This document shows positions 1 through 9,685 of a stretch of DNA of 38,619 nt, piece by piece. Within the stretch, counting starts at the first letter, position 1. Every line of letters starts with the position of its first letter. The notes under the pieces were generated by a model. The model was not told where the DNA came from, made no database searches, and saw only the letters and a program-made list of their open reading frames with translations. A program made the translations under genes and the position numbers. This stretch comes from Candidatus Dadabacteria bacterium (GTDB taxonomy: Bacteria; Desulfobacterota_D; UBA1144; Nemesobacterales; CSP1-2). The stretch spans positions 1-38,619 of the forward strand of contig JAHFBK010000005.1 of NCBI GenBank assembly GCA_023250035.1. The letters run 5' to 3'.

Positions 1-44
1 TATAGACAATTGGTATTAGACTGTCGAAATACTATAATTACTCT

Positions 45-1793
45 ATGAGGTTAATTAAGCGTAAAGCCTTTGTCTCGCTTTTTTTGTTCTTTGTTTCTTT
101 TGGTGCATTTGCCTTTTCCCTAAAAAACGATTTTGTCTGGGATGATGTAGAAGTAATAGAAAAAAGCTTTTATTCATTTAAGGCCTCCCGTATAAAATCA
201 ATAGTAATCCCCAAGATCAAAAAGGGCAAGAATGTAGCGCCGTATTACCGCCCTATAATCTTTATCTCAATTGTTCTAGACCGGAGCTTATGGGGCATTT
301 CCTCTTTTGGATTTCATTTGACCAACGTAGTCGTTAATTCCGTATCCACTGTGGTTTTCTACTTTTTAGTTCTCTTTGTGCTTGGAGAATTCGGGGTTAC
401 TCAAAGAGAAACCAAAGCGTTTCTCTCTTCTCTCTTATTTGCGCTTCATCCCATGCATGTTGAATCGGTATCTTGGGTTGTAGGCAGAACGGATTTGTTA
501 TGTGGCTTGTTTTTTTTCATAGCTTTCATCTTTCATATCTTTTCATTTAGAAAGTCGTGGTTTGTGATATTAGCCGCTTCTTCTTTTTTCCTGTCTCTTC
601 TTTCTAAAGAGGTCGCTATTGTTTTTCCTATTGTTGCTTTAGGTTTTGATTTACTTAGTCGTAAGTATGTGAATCGTAACTTTATATTAAAATATTTTGT
701 TTATACATTGTTGGTTTTGCTTTATTTCTACCTGAGAGGAAGGGCCTTTGATGGCGTTCCTGATCTCATATCTCAAAGCTCTACTAATTCCACTTATGAG
801 GGTTACCAAATTTTAGGTCATCTTAAGATACTTCTCAACTCGTATCTCTTCTATATATATAAGCTTGTTTTTCCGTTTGAATTCAATGCGTTTATAGGAA
901 ATGCGCCAAAGGATATTTATTTTTTAGCTTCCTCAATCCTTGTAATTTTTCTTCTATGTGTCATTAGTGTCATATCAATAATAAAGAAGGAATGTGTTAC
1001 TCCCTTCGGTACATTCTGGGTTTTTGTAACCCTTGGTCCTTCTTGTCTTGTGGCAATCTCTGTTTTCTCCTCAGCTCCTCTTGCAGAGAGATATTTATAT
1101 ATTCCTTCCGCAGGATACTGTTTGCTAATTGGTCGTTTTATATTTGAAGTAGGAAAAGGGATAAACTTTCAAAAAGCAGCTTGGGCGTTTGGGTTTCTTC
1201 TCTCTTTTTCGTATCTATTTTTTACTATAGACAGGCAAAAGGTTTGGAAGGATGACTTAATCCTCTGGGAAGACACATAAACAAAAACTACTAATTATGC
1301 AATCCCTCATTCAAACTATGGGATGGCACTTAAAGATGCTGGAAAGCAAGACGAGGCAATTCGAGAGCTTTTGACTGCTCTTGATCCTGAGGTAAAGGAC
1401 ACATACAGAGGAAGGGCTGCTACGGCAAATAATCTTGGGCTTGTATATTTGGATAAAGAGGACTATAAGAATGCAGAAGAATGGTTTCTTAAGGCTCTTT
1501 ACTATGATTCTACGTATGGAAGGACGTATTACCATCTTGGGCTTATTTATTTTATAAAAGGTGAATACGGGAATTCTGTTTCTGATTATAGAATGGCAGA
1601 GAAGTATTTGAAAAAGACATTGGAAATGTACCGCTCTTATGGAAGGGCAAATCTTCTTTTAGCAAAGGTTTATATTCGGCTTGGTGAAAAGGAAAAAGCA
1701 AGAGAAAACGCTGAAAGGGCTATTCGAAGTGGGCTTATCGAGCCATTAAGCATAGAAGCTCAGGGCATTTTAGATGAACTTAAAGATAAATAG
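45..1793 (+). pseudogene. TMTC-like multi-pass membrane protein with C-terminal TPR repeats, interrupted by one in-frame TAA at 1278-1280
   Basis: ORFs 45-1280 and 1323-1793 are in the same frame. Translation across the stop reads ...KVWKDDLILWEDT*TKTTNYAIPHSNYGMALKDAGKQDEAIRELLTAL..., the usual membrane domain to TPR junction of this family. Confidence 0.75.
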
Positions 1794-3009
1794 TCTAAAG
1801 AAATTTGACAGCATCTTTGGAAAACTTGCATGTTCACTTGCAAAGTTTTTTGTAAAACCGAGGAAAGGTTTAGATTGCATGTACAAAAATACACAGCCGC
1901 AACACGGATTTGATTCTCAGCCTGAGAGCGATGGTAGTGGATTATCAGCCATCAGCGAGATCGCCCCTCAGTTTAGTACTGAAGCATTGTCAAAAAAAAT
2001 AAAAATCCTTGTAATACGCCCAGGGGGAATTGGTGATTCCGCACTTCTTTATCCTGCTTTCAAGGTTTTAAGAGAGAGCTTTAATCATTCTGAAATAGAG
2101 GTTCTTGCTGAAAAAAGAAATGCGGGGCTACTTTCGAGTTGTCCTTATATCAAGAGGGTCTTTCTCTATGACTTTCGATTCCCGATTGAGCTTTTTAAAA
2201 CGCTTAGGATAAATTACGATATTGTGATTGATACTGAGCAGTGGCATCGCCTTACCGCTGTAGTGTCTTATTTAACAAGAGCACCTATAAGAGTTGGATT
2301 TGCTACTAATGAGAGGGGAGACCTCTTCACTCATCCAGTTTCATATAACCAGGACGAATATGAGGTTTACAGTTTCTTGAATCTGGTTTCAGCGATTAAA
2401 GGAGAAAGGTTTGATTTTAATGAAGATGAGCCCTTCATTCCTCTTGACTCGGACCTCATTTCTAGTATAGAGCCCAAGGTTACGGAATTTAGAAAAAGAT
2501 GGCTGGCCCTTATAGGAGTGTTTTCTGGAGCAACGATTCCAGAACGAAGATGGGGGACAACTAATTTTGCAGAGCTTTCTAAAAGATTATCTCAAGAGGG
2601 TTTAGGAACAGTACTCGTTGGTGGTAGGTCCGAGGTTAAAGATGCAATAAGGTTTGAAGAAATTGTTGGAAGAGATAAAGTCCTTAATCTTGTTGGGGAA
2701 ACATCTCTTATGGAAACTGCGGCAATAATCTCCAAGCTCGATATATTAATTTCAGGTGACACTGGAATTATGCATATTGCGTACGGAGTTGGAACACCAA
2801 CGGTTTCGCTCTTCGGTGCTGGCATTCAAAAGAAATGGGCGCCAATAGGTAAACGCCACGTAGCGATTAACAAAAATCTATCCTGCAGCCCTTGCACAAA
2901 ATTCGGGTACACACCTAGTTGCCCCTATGAGGTCAAATGCCTTAGAGATATATCAGTTGAGGAAGTAAAGGAAGCGGCGCTAAAACTTTTGTCTCAATGC
3001 AAAAAGTAG
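1774..3009 (+). CDS. Glycosyltransferase family 9 (heptosyltransferase-like)
   Basis: KIKILVIRPGGIGDSALLYPAF near the N-terminus; SGDTGIMHIAYGVGTPTVSLFGA near the C-terminus; typical GT9 pattern. Start uncertain (could be about 1879 or later). Confidence 0.85.
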   Translation: MNLKINSLKKFDSIFGKLACSLAKFFVKPRKGLDCMYKNTQPQHGFDSQPESDGSGLSAISEIAPQFSTEALSKKIKILVIRPGGIGDSALLYPAFKVLRESFNHSEIEVLAEKRNAGLLSSCPYIKRVFLYDFRFPIELFKTLRINYDIVIDTEQWHRLTAVVSYLTRAPIRVGFATNERGDLFTHPVSYNQDEYEVYSFLNLVSAIKGERFDFNEDEPFIPLDSDLISSIEPKVTEFRKRWLALIGVFSGATIPERRWGTTNFAELSKRLSQEGLGTVLVGGRSEVKDAIRFEEIVGRDKVLNLVGETSLMETAAIISKLDILISGDTGIMHIAYGVGTPTVSLFGAGIQKKWAPIGKRHVAINKNLSCSPCTKFGYTPSCPYEVKCLRDISVEEVKEAALKLLSQCKK

Positions 3010-3075
3010 GGAACAACCCTTGTGGCACTCATGTCAACTTAAGCAAATTTTCTTTAACTTCATCTGGATTTTGGA

Positions 3076-3148
3076 ATTCGGATTGCCGATTGCGGATTAC
3101 AGAATGCAGATTTAAAAAATCCGCATTCCACAATCCGAAATCCGCATT
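3076..3148. repeat. Intergenic inverted repeat made of GATTGCGGATT / AATCCGCA units
   Basis: ggattgccgattgcggattacagaatgcagattt...aaatccgcattccacaatccgaaatccgcattg; arms are near reverse complements. Confidence 0.7.
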
Positions 3149-3154
3149 GTGTAG

Positions 3155-4039
3155 CTATACCCCTCTTTCTTCAAGTCCTGGCGGAAGTTCACCGTAGTAG
3201 GGAGATTTTTCATCTTCATAGAGGGCTTTTATGTGCTCTTTGGGCATATCAGGCATATCCTCACTAAATCCGAACATTCTGCATACATGCTTTACCTCTT
3301 CATCTCTTCCTGGAAGCGGGTCCATGGGCTGGATTAGCTTTCTCCTTTTTAGTTCTTCTTTAACGGTGGGGTCTTCATTAAGTGGATTTCCGTATTCATT
3401 CAGGTGAAATAACCTATCAAAACGCTTCCTAGGTCTTTGCCCTGGGGACTCAGCAGGATACCCAACAGCCATAAGCCAAATTGGAACAATGTTCTCAGGT
3501 ACTCCTAACACCTTTGGAAACTCAGCAGGCTTTCTCCCGGTTGCAAGAAGGCAGCACCCAAGCCCGAGGTCGGTTGCTACAAGAAATGCGTTAGCTATCG
3601 CTTGCCCTGCCTCAATTCTAAGGAGCGCTTCAGTCCTTTCTCGTGGAAAGCTCATGAGACGTGGATAAGTAACCTCTGTAAGTAACTTATATGTCCAGCC
3701 GTGAGCCACGCTTACTGCTCTTGCAGGAAATAGAACTGCAAAGGATTGGACTAGTTCCTTATACCAGGCGTCGAGGTTTAAAAGCCATGCGATTACAATC
3801 GGGGCTTGGCGAAGATGGATTTCATTGAATGGTGAGGCGCATTCTATAATCTTCTCAAATTTGTCCTTTGGATATCTTCTCTTATCAATTACAATCGCCT
3901 CGGTTGAAGCGCAGTTGCCCTGGCAAGACGCATATCGTGCGGCTTGAAGCATCATTTGAATCTTCCAATCTTCTACTGCCTTCCATGGTTTAAAAAACCT
4001 TATACTTCTTCTTGATCCTATTGCTTCCATAAGTTCCAT
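3155..4039 (-). CDS. Nitroreductase family protein with C-terminal extension
   Basis: MELMEAIGSRRSIRFFKPWKAVEDWKIQMMLQAARYASCQGN; central AGQAIANAFLVATDLGLGCCLL; strong AAGGAGGG SD upstream of ATG at 4039. Confidence 0.85.
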   Translation of the reverse strand: MELMEAIGSRRSIRFFKPWKAVEDWKIQMMLQAARYASCQGNCASTEAIVIDKRRYPKDKFEKIIECASPFNEIHLRQAPIVIAWLLNLDAWYKELVQSFAVLFPARAVSVAHGWTYKLLTEVTYPRLMSFPRERTEALLRIEAGQAIANAFLVATDLGLGCCLLATGRKPAEFPKVLGVPENIVPIWLMAVGYPAESPGQRPRKRFDRLFHLNEYGNPLNEDPTVKEELKRRKLIQPMDPLPGRDEEVKHVCRMFGFSEDMPDMPKEHIKALYEDEKSPYYGELPPGLEERGV

Positions 4040-4098
4040 ATTTTTACCCTCCTTAATTCTCAATTAAATCATTGTATGATTTTAATGTCAAGGTTTTT

Positions 4099-4133
4099 AT
4101 TGTAGAGACGACCCGGCGGGTCGTCTCTACAAT
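4099..4133. repeat. Perfect 17-bp-arm palindrome (TGTAGAGACGACC family)
   Basis: attgtagagacgacccg g cgggtcgtctctacaat; abuts the stop codon of the minus-strand MBL gene. Confidence 0.9.
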
Positions 4134-4876
4134 TAGATTTCTACCTCTAATAAATCTTCAGCCAAGATTGTTTCTGCATCCACTTGTTCTCTAATCACCT
4201 TAATAACATCTAATTCATCGCAGATTGGGTAGAGGTGAGAGATTATAAGCCTTCTAGCTCTCGATTTATTAGCTATCCTTGATACCTCGGTTGGAGTAAG
4301 GTGACCTTTAACCTTTAATTTGTCGGGCATTGAGCATTCAATAATCAAGCAATCAGAATCTCTTGCAAGCTCAACTAATGATTCTGAATAGTCAGTATCA
4401 CCTGAATAAACTATAGATTTACCTTCACTTTCAATCCGATAAGCGAGGCTACTGTCTATATGAAGGGTTTTTCCTGAAATTAGTGTGAAGTCGTCAAATT
4501 TCATTATACCTTCATCTAGTTCTTCAATGTTTAATTTGTCAGGCTGGATCCAATCATTGTAAGCATTATTTAGTGCCGAGAAGAAACGTTTAAATCCTCT
4601 CGATCCCCAGATATAAAGCGGTTTTACTCTCTTAACTAGGGCATATTTAGTAGCGAATAGAAATGGGATTAAATCTGCCGTATGATCAGGATGAAAGTGC
4701 GATAAGAAAACGTGGTCTACTTCTAGGTAATTGATGCCTAGCTTTCCAAGCTTCCAAGTAGTTCCATTTCCGCAATCAAGTAAAATGGTTGACTTTGAAA
4801 GCCTAAGGGCATACCCTGAAGACCCTCTTCTTTCATAAGGAATGCATGTTCCTGAACCCAGGATATGGAGCTTCAT
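4133..4876 (-). CDS. MBL-fold metallo-hydrolase (ribonuclease Z-like)
   Basis: HILGSGTCIPYERRGSSGYAL...LLDCGNGTTWKLGKLGI...VFLSHFHPDHTADLIPF (HxHxDH), later YSGDTDYSESL and LIISHLYP. Confidence 0.88.
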   Translation of the reverse strand: MKLHILGSGTCIPYERRGSSGYALRLSKSTILLDCGNGTTWKLGKLGINYLEVDHVFLSHFHPDHTADLIPFLFATKYALVKRVKPLYIWGSRGFKRFFSALNNAYNDWIQPDKLNIEELDEGIMKFDDFTLISGKTLHIDSSLAYRIESEGKSIVYSGDTDYSESLVELARDSDCLIIECSMPDKLKVKGHLTPTEVSRIANKSRARRLIISHLYPICDELDVIKVIREQVDAETILAEDLLEVEI

Positions 4877-4977
4877 TTTATTGTCACATTAAATTGTGTA
4901 ACGTTTATATTATAGTTTGGGAATTGGGGATTAGGAATTGGGAATTAGTGAATGAGAAGAAAAAATGGAAAACTAAA

Positions 4978-5784
4978 ATGAAACGCATCATAACCTTAAC
5001 AACCGATTTTGGATTAAAAGATCACTATGTTGGAGCGATGAAAGGGGTCATACTTTCAATAAATCCCGATGTAATAATTACAGATATCACGCATGAAATT
5101 CCGCCTCAAGATATTTTTAATGCTGCTTTAATTCTTCGGAATTTCTACAATTACTATCCTCAAGGGACTATTCATATGGTGGTTGTCGATCCTGGAGTGG
5201 GTAGTAGAAGAAAGCCTATAGTTGTACAAGCCGACAACTATATTTTTCTAGGACCTGATAACGGGATTTTTACCTTTGTTTATAGTGAATTGAAATCAGT
5301 TAAGGCATTCGAGATTTCAAACCCGAAATACACTCTTCCTAAAGTGGGTTCTACTTTTGATGGAAGGGACGTTTTTGCTCCTGCCGCCGCGCACCTTTCT
5401 CTCGGTGTAACAGTAGATGATTTAGGCGGGCAAGTAAGGAAGCCCGTAAAGCTTCAGATTAAAGAGCCAGTGGTTCGGGGAAGTGAAATCATAGGCGAGG
5501 TTATTTACATAGACTCTTTCGGAAACCTTATTACGAACATACCTGCTCAGCTCATAAAACCTGAGTCAAGGGTTTATATAGGCGGTGAGGTAATAAAGGG
5601 AATATCACAATCTTATGCAGAAGTTCCAAAGGGTGAACTTCTAGCAATTATTGGAAGCACAGGTTTTTTAGAAATATCGATTAGTCATGGCAGTGCCTTG
5701 GACATGATTGAAACTCGGCTCAGATCTACAAAATCCAAAAAGATAAAAAAAGTAAAACATATACCCTGTGTTATTCGAATTTAA
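4978..5784 (+). CDS. SAM hydroxide adenosyltransferase family (DUF62)
   Basis: MKRIITLTTDFGLKDHYVGAMKGVILSINPDVIITDITHEIPPQDI...VVVDPGVGSRRKPIVVQADNYIFLGPDNGIF. Confidence 0.9.
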   Translation: MKRIITLTTDFGLKDHYVGAMKGVILSINPDVIITDITHEIPPQDIFNAALILRNFYNYYPQGTIHMVVVDPGVGSRRKPIVVQADNYIFLGPDNGIFTFVYSELKSVKAFEISNPKYTLPKVGSTFDGRDVFAPAAAHLSLGVTVDDLGGQVRKPVKLQIKEPVVRGSEIIGEVIYIDSFGNLITNIPAQLIKPESRVYIGGEVIKGISQSYAEVPKGELLAIIGSTGFLEISISHGSALDMIETRLRSTKSKKIKKVKHIPCVIRI

Positions 5785-5885
5785 TTTGATAATTCTCTGC
5801 AACTTGCTACAAGGTTTCTACTGTCATTGACAGAATCTGATGGGATTGGTTAGGTTTTCAACCCTCGCAAATGATGCTCTTTTCT

Positions 5886-5996
5886 GTCATTGCGAGCGAT
5901 AGCGAAGCAATCCATTGCTAACACTATGTAGGCTCATTACACCCCTCTGCCTGAGTATTCAAGGGATTGCTTCGGAGCATTGCTCCTCCCAATGAC
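5886..5996. repeat. GTCATTGCGAG...GAAGCAATC inverted repeat element
   Basis: gtcattgcgagcgatagcgaagcaatcc at 5886-5913 and ggattgcttcggagcattgctcctcccaatgac at 5964-5996 as inverted arms. Confidence 0.85.
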
Positions 5997-6224
5997 TTCT
6001 AGTATATTCTTTAGGTTTGATGATACCGTGTAGGTTGCTGCAAAGGCTACATTTTCCAATTCAATCTTGAACTTTACTTTTGACTCCGATTTGCGTATGT
6101 ATTGATTGAGAAACATGCCCTCAAGGAAATAGTCTCATCTTTTTATTCTACTCTAGTATCTAATCATTGGTGATCATGTGTTTGTATACATCGGTTTTTT
6201 TACATAAAATAAATCTAATAAGCG

Positions 6225-7394
6225 ATGGCAGATTTTATTTCGAGCCTTCCTGATTATTTAAGAAAATTTGTGGATCCCTCTCTTCCAAAAGAGCAGCGTC
6301 TTAATGCGGCACGGGGCCTTATTACTATTCCGCCAAAGGACCTTGTTAAGGTTCTATATAGCCTGATTCTGGATGAAGATGAAGAAATAAGTAGAGAGGC
6401 TAAGGCTTCTCTAAAATCAATGTCGGACGAAGTAATTGGAACGGTACTTGATGATACATCAACTTCACTTAAGCTCCTCGATTATATTGCTAGAAATACA
6501 ACGAGTGAATTTCAACTTCAAAAGATAATACTAAATCCTTCCACAAATGATGATACCATCGCCTTTCTTGCCGAGACAGTTCATAGTACTCCCATTATCG
6601 AATTAATAACAGATGATCAAAAACGTATCCTAAGGTCAGAGGTTATAGTCGAAGCACTAACCAAGAACCATTCTATAAGTCGCTCTAAACTAGATAGGGT
6701 TATTTCCGTCTTTAAGCTTTATTTAGCTAAAAAAGGTGAAGCTCCTATCAATTATCCAAGATATGATAGTAAAGATGATTCGATTGTGGATGTTTCTGAA
6801 GATGCTATTGATTCTGATTTATCGTCAGAGGATGAAGAAGAGGAAGCTAAATCTACTTTTCTCGAAGATATCAATGAATCTTTTCTGGATGGCATTGATT
6901 TCTCTAATGATCTTACAGAGGAAACTGGAGAAGAGATAGATGAGGCCATTGAACGAAAGCGTCAGAGTCTATTTCATAAAATAAAGCAGATGAACGTTCC
7001 TACAAGGATAAAACTTGCTCTTTTAGGAAATAGAGAGGCACGAGCGATCCTCCTTCGCGATTCAAATAAAATAGTAGCCGTTTCTGCATTAAAGAGCCCA
7101 CGTGTTACCGGTATGGAGATTATACTAATCGCACAATCAAAAACCGCAAACGAAGAGGTGCTAAGACAGATAGCTTCAACTCGTAGATGGACAAGGAACT
7201 ATCAGGTCAAAGTAGCTTTGGTTAACAATCCTAAGACACAAACGTCTTTAGCCCTTCGCTTTATAAGACACCTAAGGGATAAGGAACTGCAAGCACTTTC
7301 AAAAAATAAGGATGTTCCTGGAGTAATAGCAAGCTCAGCTATGAGGCTATATCAACAAAGGATAGAATGGAAAGCTGGTGGAAGAAAGCAATAA
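6225..7394 (+). CDS. Conserved uncharacterised protein, HEAT/leucine-rich-variant-like alpha repeats flanking an acidic linker
   Basis: 389 aa; EEISREAKASLKSMSDEVIG, LRQIASTRRWTRNYQVKVALVNNPKTQTSLALRFIRHLRDKELQALSKNKDVPGVIASSAMRLYQQR; acidic segment DLSSEDEEEEAK. Repeat assignment by eye. Confidence 0.6.
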   Translation: MADFISSLPDYLRKFVDPSLPKEQRLNAARGLITIPPKDLVKVLYSLILDEDEEISREAKASLKSMSDEVIGTVLDDTSTSLKLLDYIARNTTSEFQLQKIILNPSTNDDTIAFLAETVHSTPIIELITDDQKRILRSEVIVEALTKNHSISRSKLDRVISVFKLYLAKKGEAPINYPRYDSKDDSIVDVSEDAIDSDLSSEDEEEEAKSTFLEDINESFLDGIDFSNDLTEETGEEIDEAIERKRQSLFHKIKQMNVPTRIKLALLGNREARAILLRDSNKIVAVSALKSPRVTGMEIILIAQSKTANEEVLRQIASTRRWTRNYQVKVALVNNPKTQTSLALRFIRHLRDKELQALSKNKDVPGVIASSAMRLYQQRIEWKAGGRKQ

Positions 7395-7444
7395 TTATTC
7401 AGGGTTAAAGCATTTTTATAAATAGACTATCCAAGCAATTAAAT

Positions 7445-8401
7445 ATGAATAAGGAAGAATCCACAGAAAGATTTCAAATACCAAAAGACTTATCAGGCAA
7501 GAGAGCAGATGTTGCTATTTCGTCTCTACTTACAAGTATTACCCGTTCTCAAATAAAAAGAATGTTGGACGAAGGTCTTATTTTAGTAGAGGGCAAATCA
7601 ATAAGACCATCCAAGAAACTAAGCGGCGGTGAGGACGTTTGTGTAACCTTTGTCTCCCCTGAACCTCTGGAGGCTCAGCCTCAGGATATACAGGTTCCAA
7701 TTATATATGAGGATGATGACATTATTGTGGTTAACAAGCCTCGGGGAATAACAGTGCATCCTGGGGCTGGAATAAAAGACGGTACTCTTGTAAATGCGCT
7801 CCTTTACAAATGTCTTGGTCTTTCGGGAATTGGGGGAAAACTTAGACCGGGGATAGTGCATAGGCTTGACAAAGGCACCTCTGGCGTTATGGTAGTTGCC
7901 AAGAACGACATTGCTCATAATTCTCTCGTAAATCAATTCAAATCACACGAAACAAAAAAGAGGTATTTGGCATTAGTAGTTGGTGATATTAAAGGAGAAT
8001 CAGGTTCAATTTCTTCTCTCATAGGAAGGCACCCTAAAAATAGAATTAGGATGACAACAAAGGTCAGAGCAGGAAGGGAGGCGTTTACTTCATGGAGGGT
8101 TATAAAAAGGTATAAAGAAGTGACAATGGTTGAAGTTGAGCCTAAAACTGGGAGAACTCATCAGATAAGGGTCCATTTTGCTGAAAATGGTTATCCGATA
8201 TTGGGTGATAAGATGTATGGTGTAAAAAAACATAAATCCGAGTTGTTAGGGAGGCTCTCAAAGTGCCTTGCAAGGCAGGCACTTCATGCGTTAACGCTTA
8301 ACTTCAAGCATCCAAGGACTGGAGAGAATGTGGAATTTTCTGCCCCCATTCCTGATGATATTAAAGCTGTGATTGAATTATTAGAAAATGAGCTGGATTA
8401 A
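7445..8401 (+). CDS. rluD: RluD-family 23S rRNA pseudouridine synthase
   Basis: N-terminal S4 domain; IIVVNKPRGITVHPGAG; RPGIVHRLDKGTSGVMVVAKND; GRTHQIRVHFAENGYPILGDKMYG. Confidence 0.93.
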   Translation: MNKEESTERFQIPKDLSGKRADVAISSLLTSITRSQIKRMLDEGLILVEGKSIRPSKKLSGGEDVCVTFVSPEPLEAQPQDIQVPIIYEDDDIIVVNKPRGITVHPGAGIKDGTLVNALLYKCLGLSGIGGKLRPGIVHRLDKGTSGVMVVAKNDIAHNSLVNQFKSHETKKRYLALVVGDIKGESGSISSLIGRHPKNRIRMTTKVRAGREAFTSWRVIKRYKEVTMVEVEPKTGRTHQIRVHFAENGYPILGDKMYGVKKHKSELLGRLSKCLARQALHALTLNFKHPRTGENVEFSAPIPDDIKAVIELLENELD

Positions 8402-9068
8402 GTCTCAAAGTTTATCTAAAATCGGCGGAATAGTTCACGGATTTTCTAACAAAAAATTCAATGGGAGCGTATCTGATATTGCAAGGTATTTCGGGTTGAG
8501 TAACATTGCCACTATAAATCAAACACATAGTAGTGATGTTTTCGTCATAAATGATGGATTCAAAGATCGGTCAAAGGAGAAAGGGGATGCGATTATAACT
8601 GGTTTAAGAGGAATAGGTATTGGGGTTTTTACCGCAGATTGTGTTCCTATACTTCTTGCGGAGAAAACTGGTTCTTTAGTTGCTGTAGTTCATGCAGGCT
8701 GGCGAGGAACCCTTTCACAGGTCCCGATAGCTGCCCTCACTGAGATGAAAAAAAGATTTGGAATCGAACCATCAAGGGTTTCTTGCGTAGTTGGTCCATC
8801 TATCGGAGGTTGCTGTTATGAGGTTGGTGAGGATGTAGCGTCTCAATTCATTGATAAATTTGATAATTGGAAGGACTTTTTATTCAGAAAAAACAATCTT
8901 AAATACATCCTTGATTTAAAGGGAGCGAATCGAATTAATCTATTTAAAGAGGGTGTAAAGGACATTGAGGTAATGAACATCTGTACAAAATGCAATAGTG
9001 ATTTTCATTCATATAGAAGGGATGGTGAAAATGTAGGGAAGCAACTGAGCTTCATTGGGCTTGTTTAG
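8388..9068 (+). CDS. pgeF: YfiH/PgeF family (multicopper polyphenol oxidase / purine nucleoside phosphorylase-like)
   Basis: NQTHSSDVFVI, FTADCVPILLAE, VVHAGWRGTLSQV, VGPSIGGCCYEVG; overlaps the rluD 3' end by 14 nt. Confidence 0.92.
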   Translation: MSWIKSQSLSKIGGIVHGFSNKKFNGSVSDIARYFGLSNIATINQTHSSDVFVINDGFKDRSKEKGDAIITGLRGIGIGVFTADCVPILLAEKTGSLVAVVHAGWRGTLSQVPIAALTEMKKRFGIEPSRVSCVVGPSIGGCCYEVGEDVASQFIDKFDNWKDFLFRKNNLKYILDLKGANRINLFKEGVKDIEVMNICTKCNSDFHSYRRDGENVGKQLSFIGLV

Positions 9069-9141
9069 ACTGTATTCATTGCATGTTATCATTACTTACT
9101 CCAGTTTAAGGTTTGAATTTAGTAGTTTTCAGGAGGCTAAA

Positions 9142-9582
9142 ATGTTTCAGATTATGTGTGTGCTAACTTCAGAGGATTATTGGTATCTCGATTCGATGAA
9201 GGAGAGTAACATACCCGTTAACTTTTACGGCTATACATTTGAGGTTGAGGGCGGAGGGGAGGCCGAAGGTTTTGGGAAGGTTAAGCTCATGGTAATTGAA
9301 CTAATAAATGCTAGGATGGCTGTAGGGTTTGCTATTCCAAGGAATATGTCTGTAGATGGCGAATTTGAACTTCGATTTTTATGTCATGAAAGTCCTACAA
9401 ACGAAATTCCAATTGTTTGCAAGCTCTCCCAGGAAGTGAAACGTACTACGTATAGGGGTGATGACGATGCAAAGCTAGAATATATCGGTTTTTCACTCGA
9501 GAAATTTTATGAGAGTAAGGGTGCAACATTCTATTTTTATGACCTTAGGGGAAGTCAATTGGATAAACAGATGAGTAAATGA
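9142..9582 (+). CDS. Hypothetical protein (possible diverged PilZ-like beta-barrel)
   Basis: aggagg SD at 9131-9136 before ATG 9142; MFQIMCVLTSEDYWYLDSMKESNIPVNFYGYTFEVEGGG...; no intact PilZ motif. Confidence 0.6.
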   Translation: MFQIMCVLTSEDYWYLDSMKESNIPVNFYGYTFEVEGGGEAEGFGKVKLMVIELINARMAVGFAIPRNMSVDGEFELRFLCHESPTNEIPIVCKLSQEVKRTTYRGDDDAKLEYIGFSLEKFYESKGATFYFYDLRGSQLDKQMSK

Positions 9583-9685
9583 AATCTTTATTTGTTTAGA
9601 CTACCTGATTTTAAAAGTCTAAAGATTTGCTTACACCTTTGCCTTTAACTTTCTTCAAAATGAATTCTTGGAGGCTTTTTTGAAA

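Noticed and set aside
1278-1280. Stop-codon recoding or alternative genetic code for TAA
   Set aside because: TAA is used as a normal terminator by other genes here (for example queA-upstream and PilZ-AOS genes end in ordinary stops), and no recoding context is visible.
2997-3197. 66-aa ORF after the GT9 gene
   Set aside because: Spans the GATTGCGGATT inverted repeat and runs into the nitroreductase 3' end; no SD.
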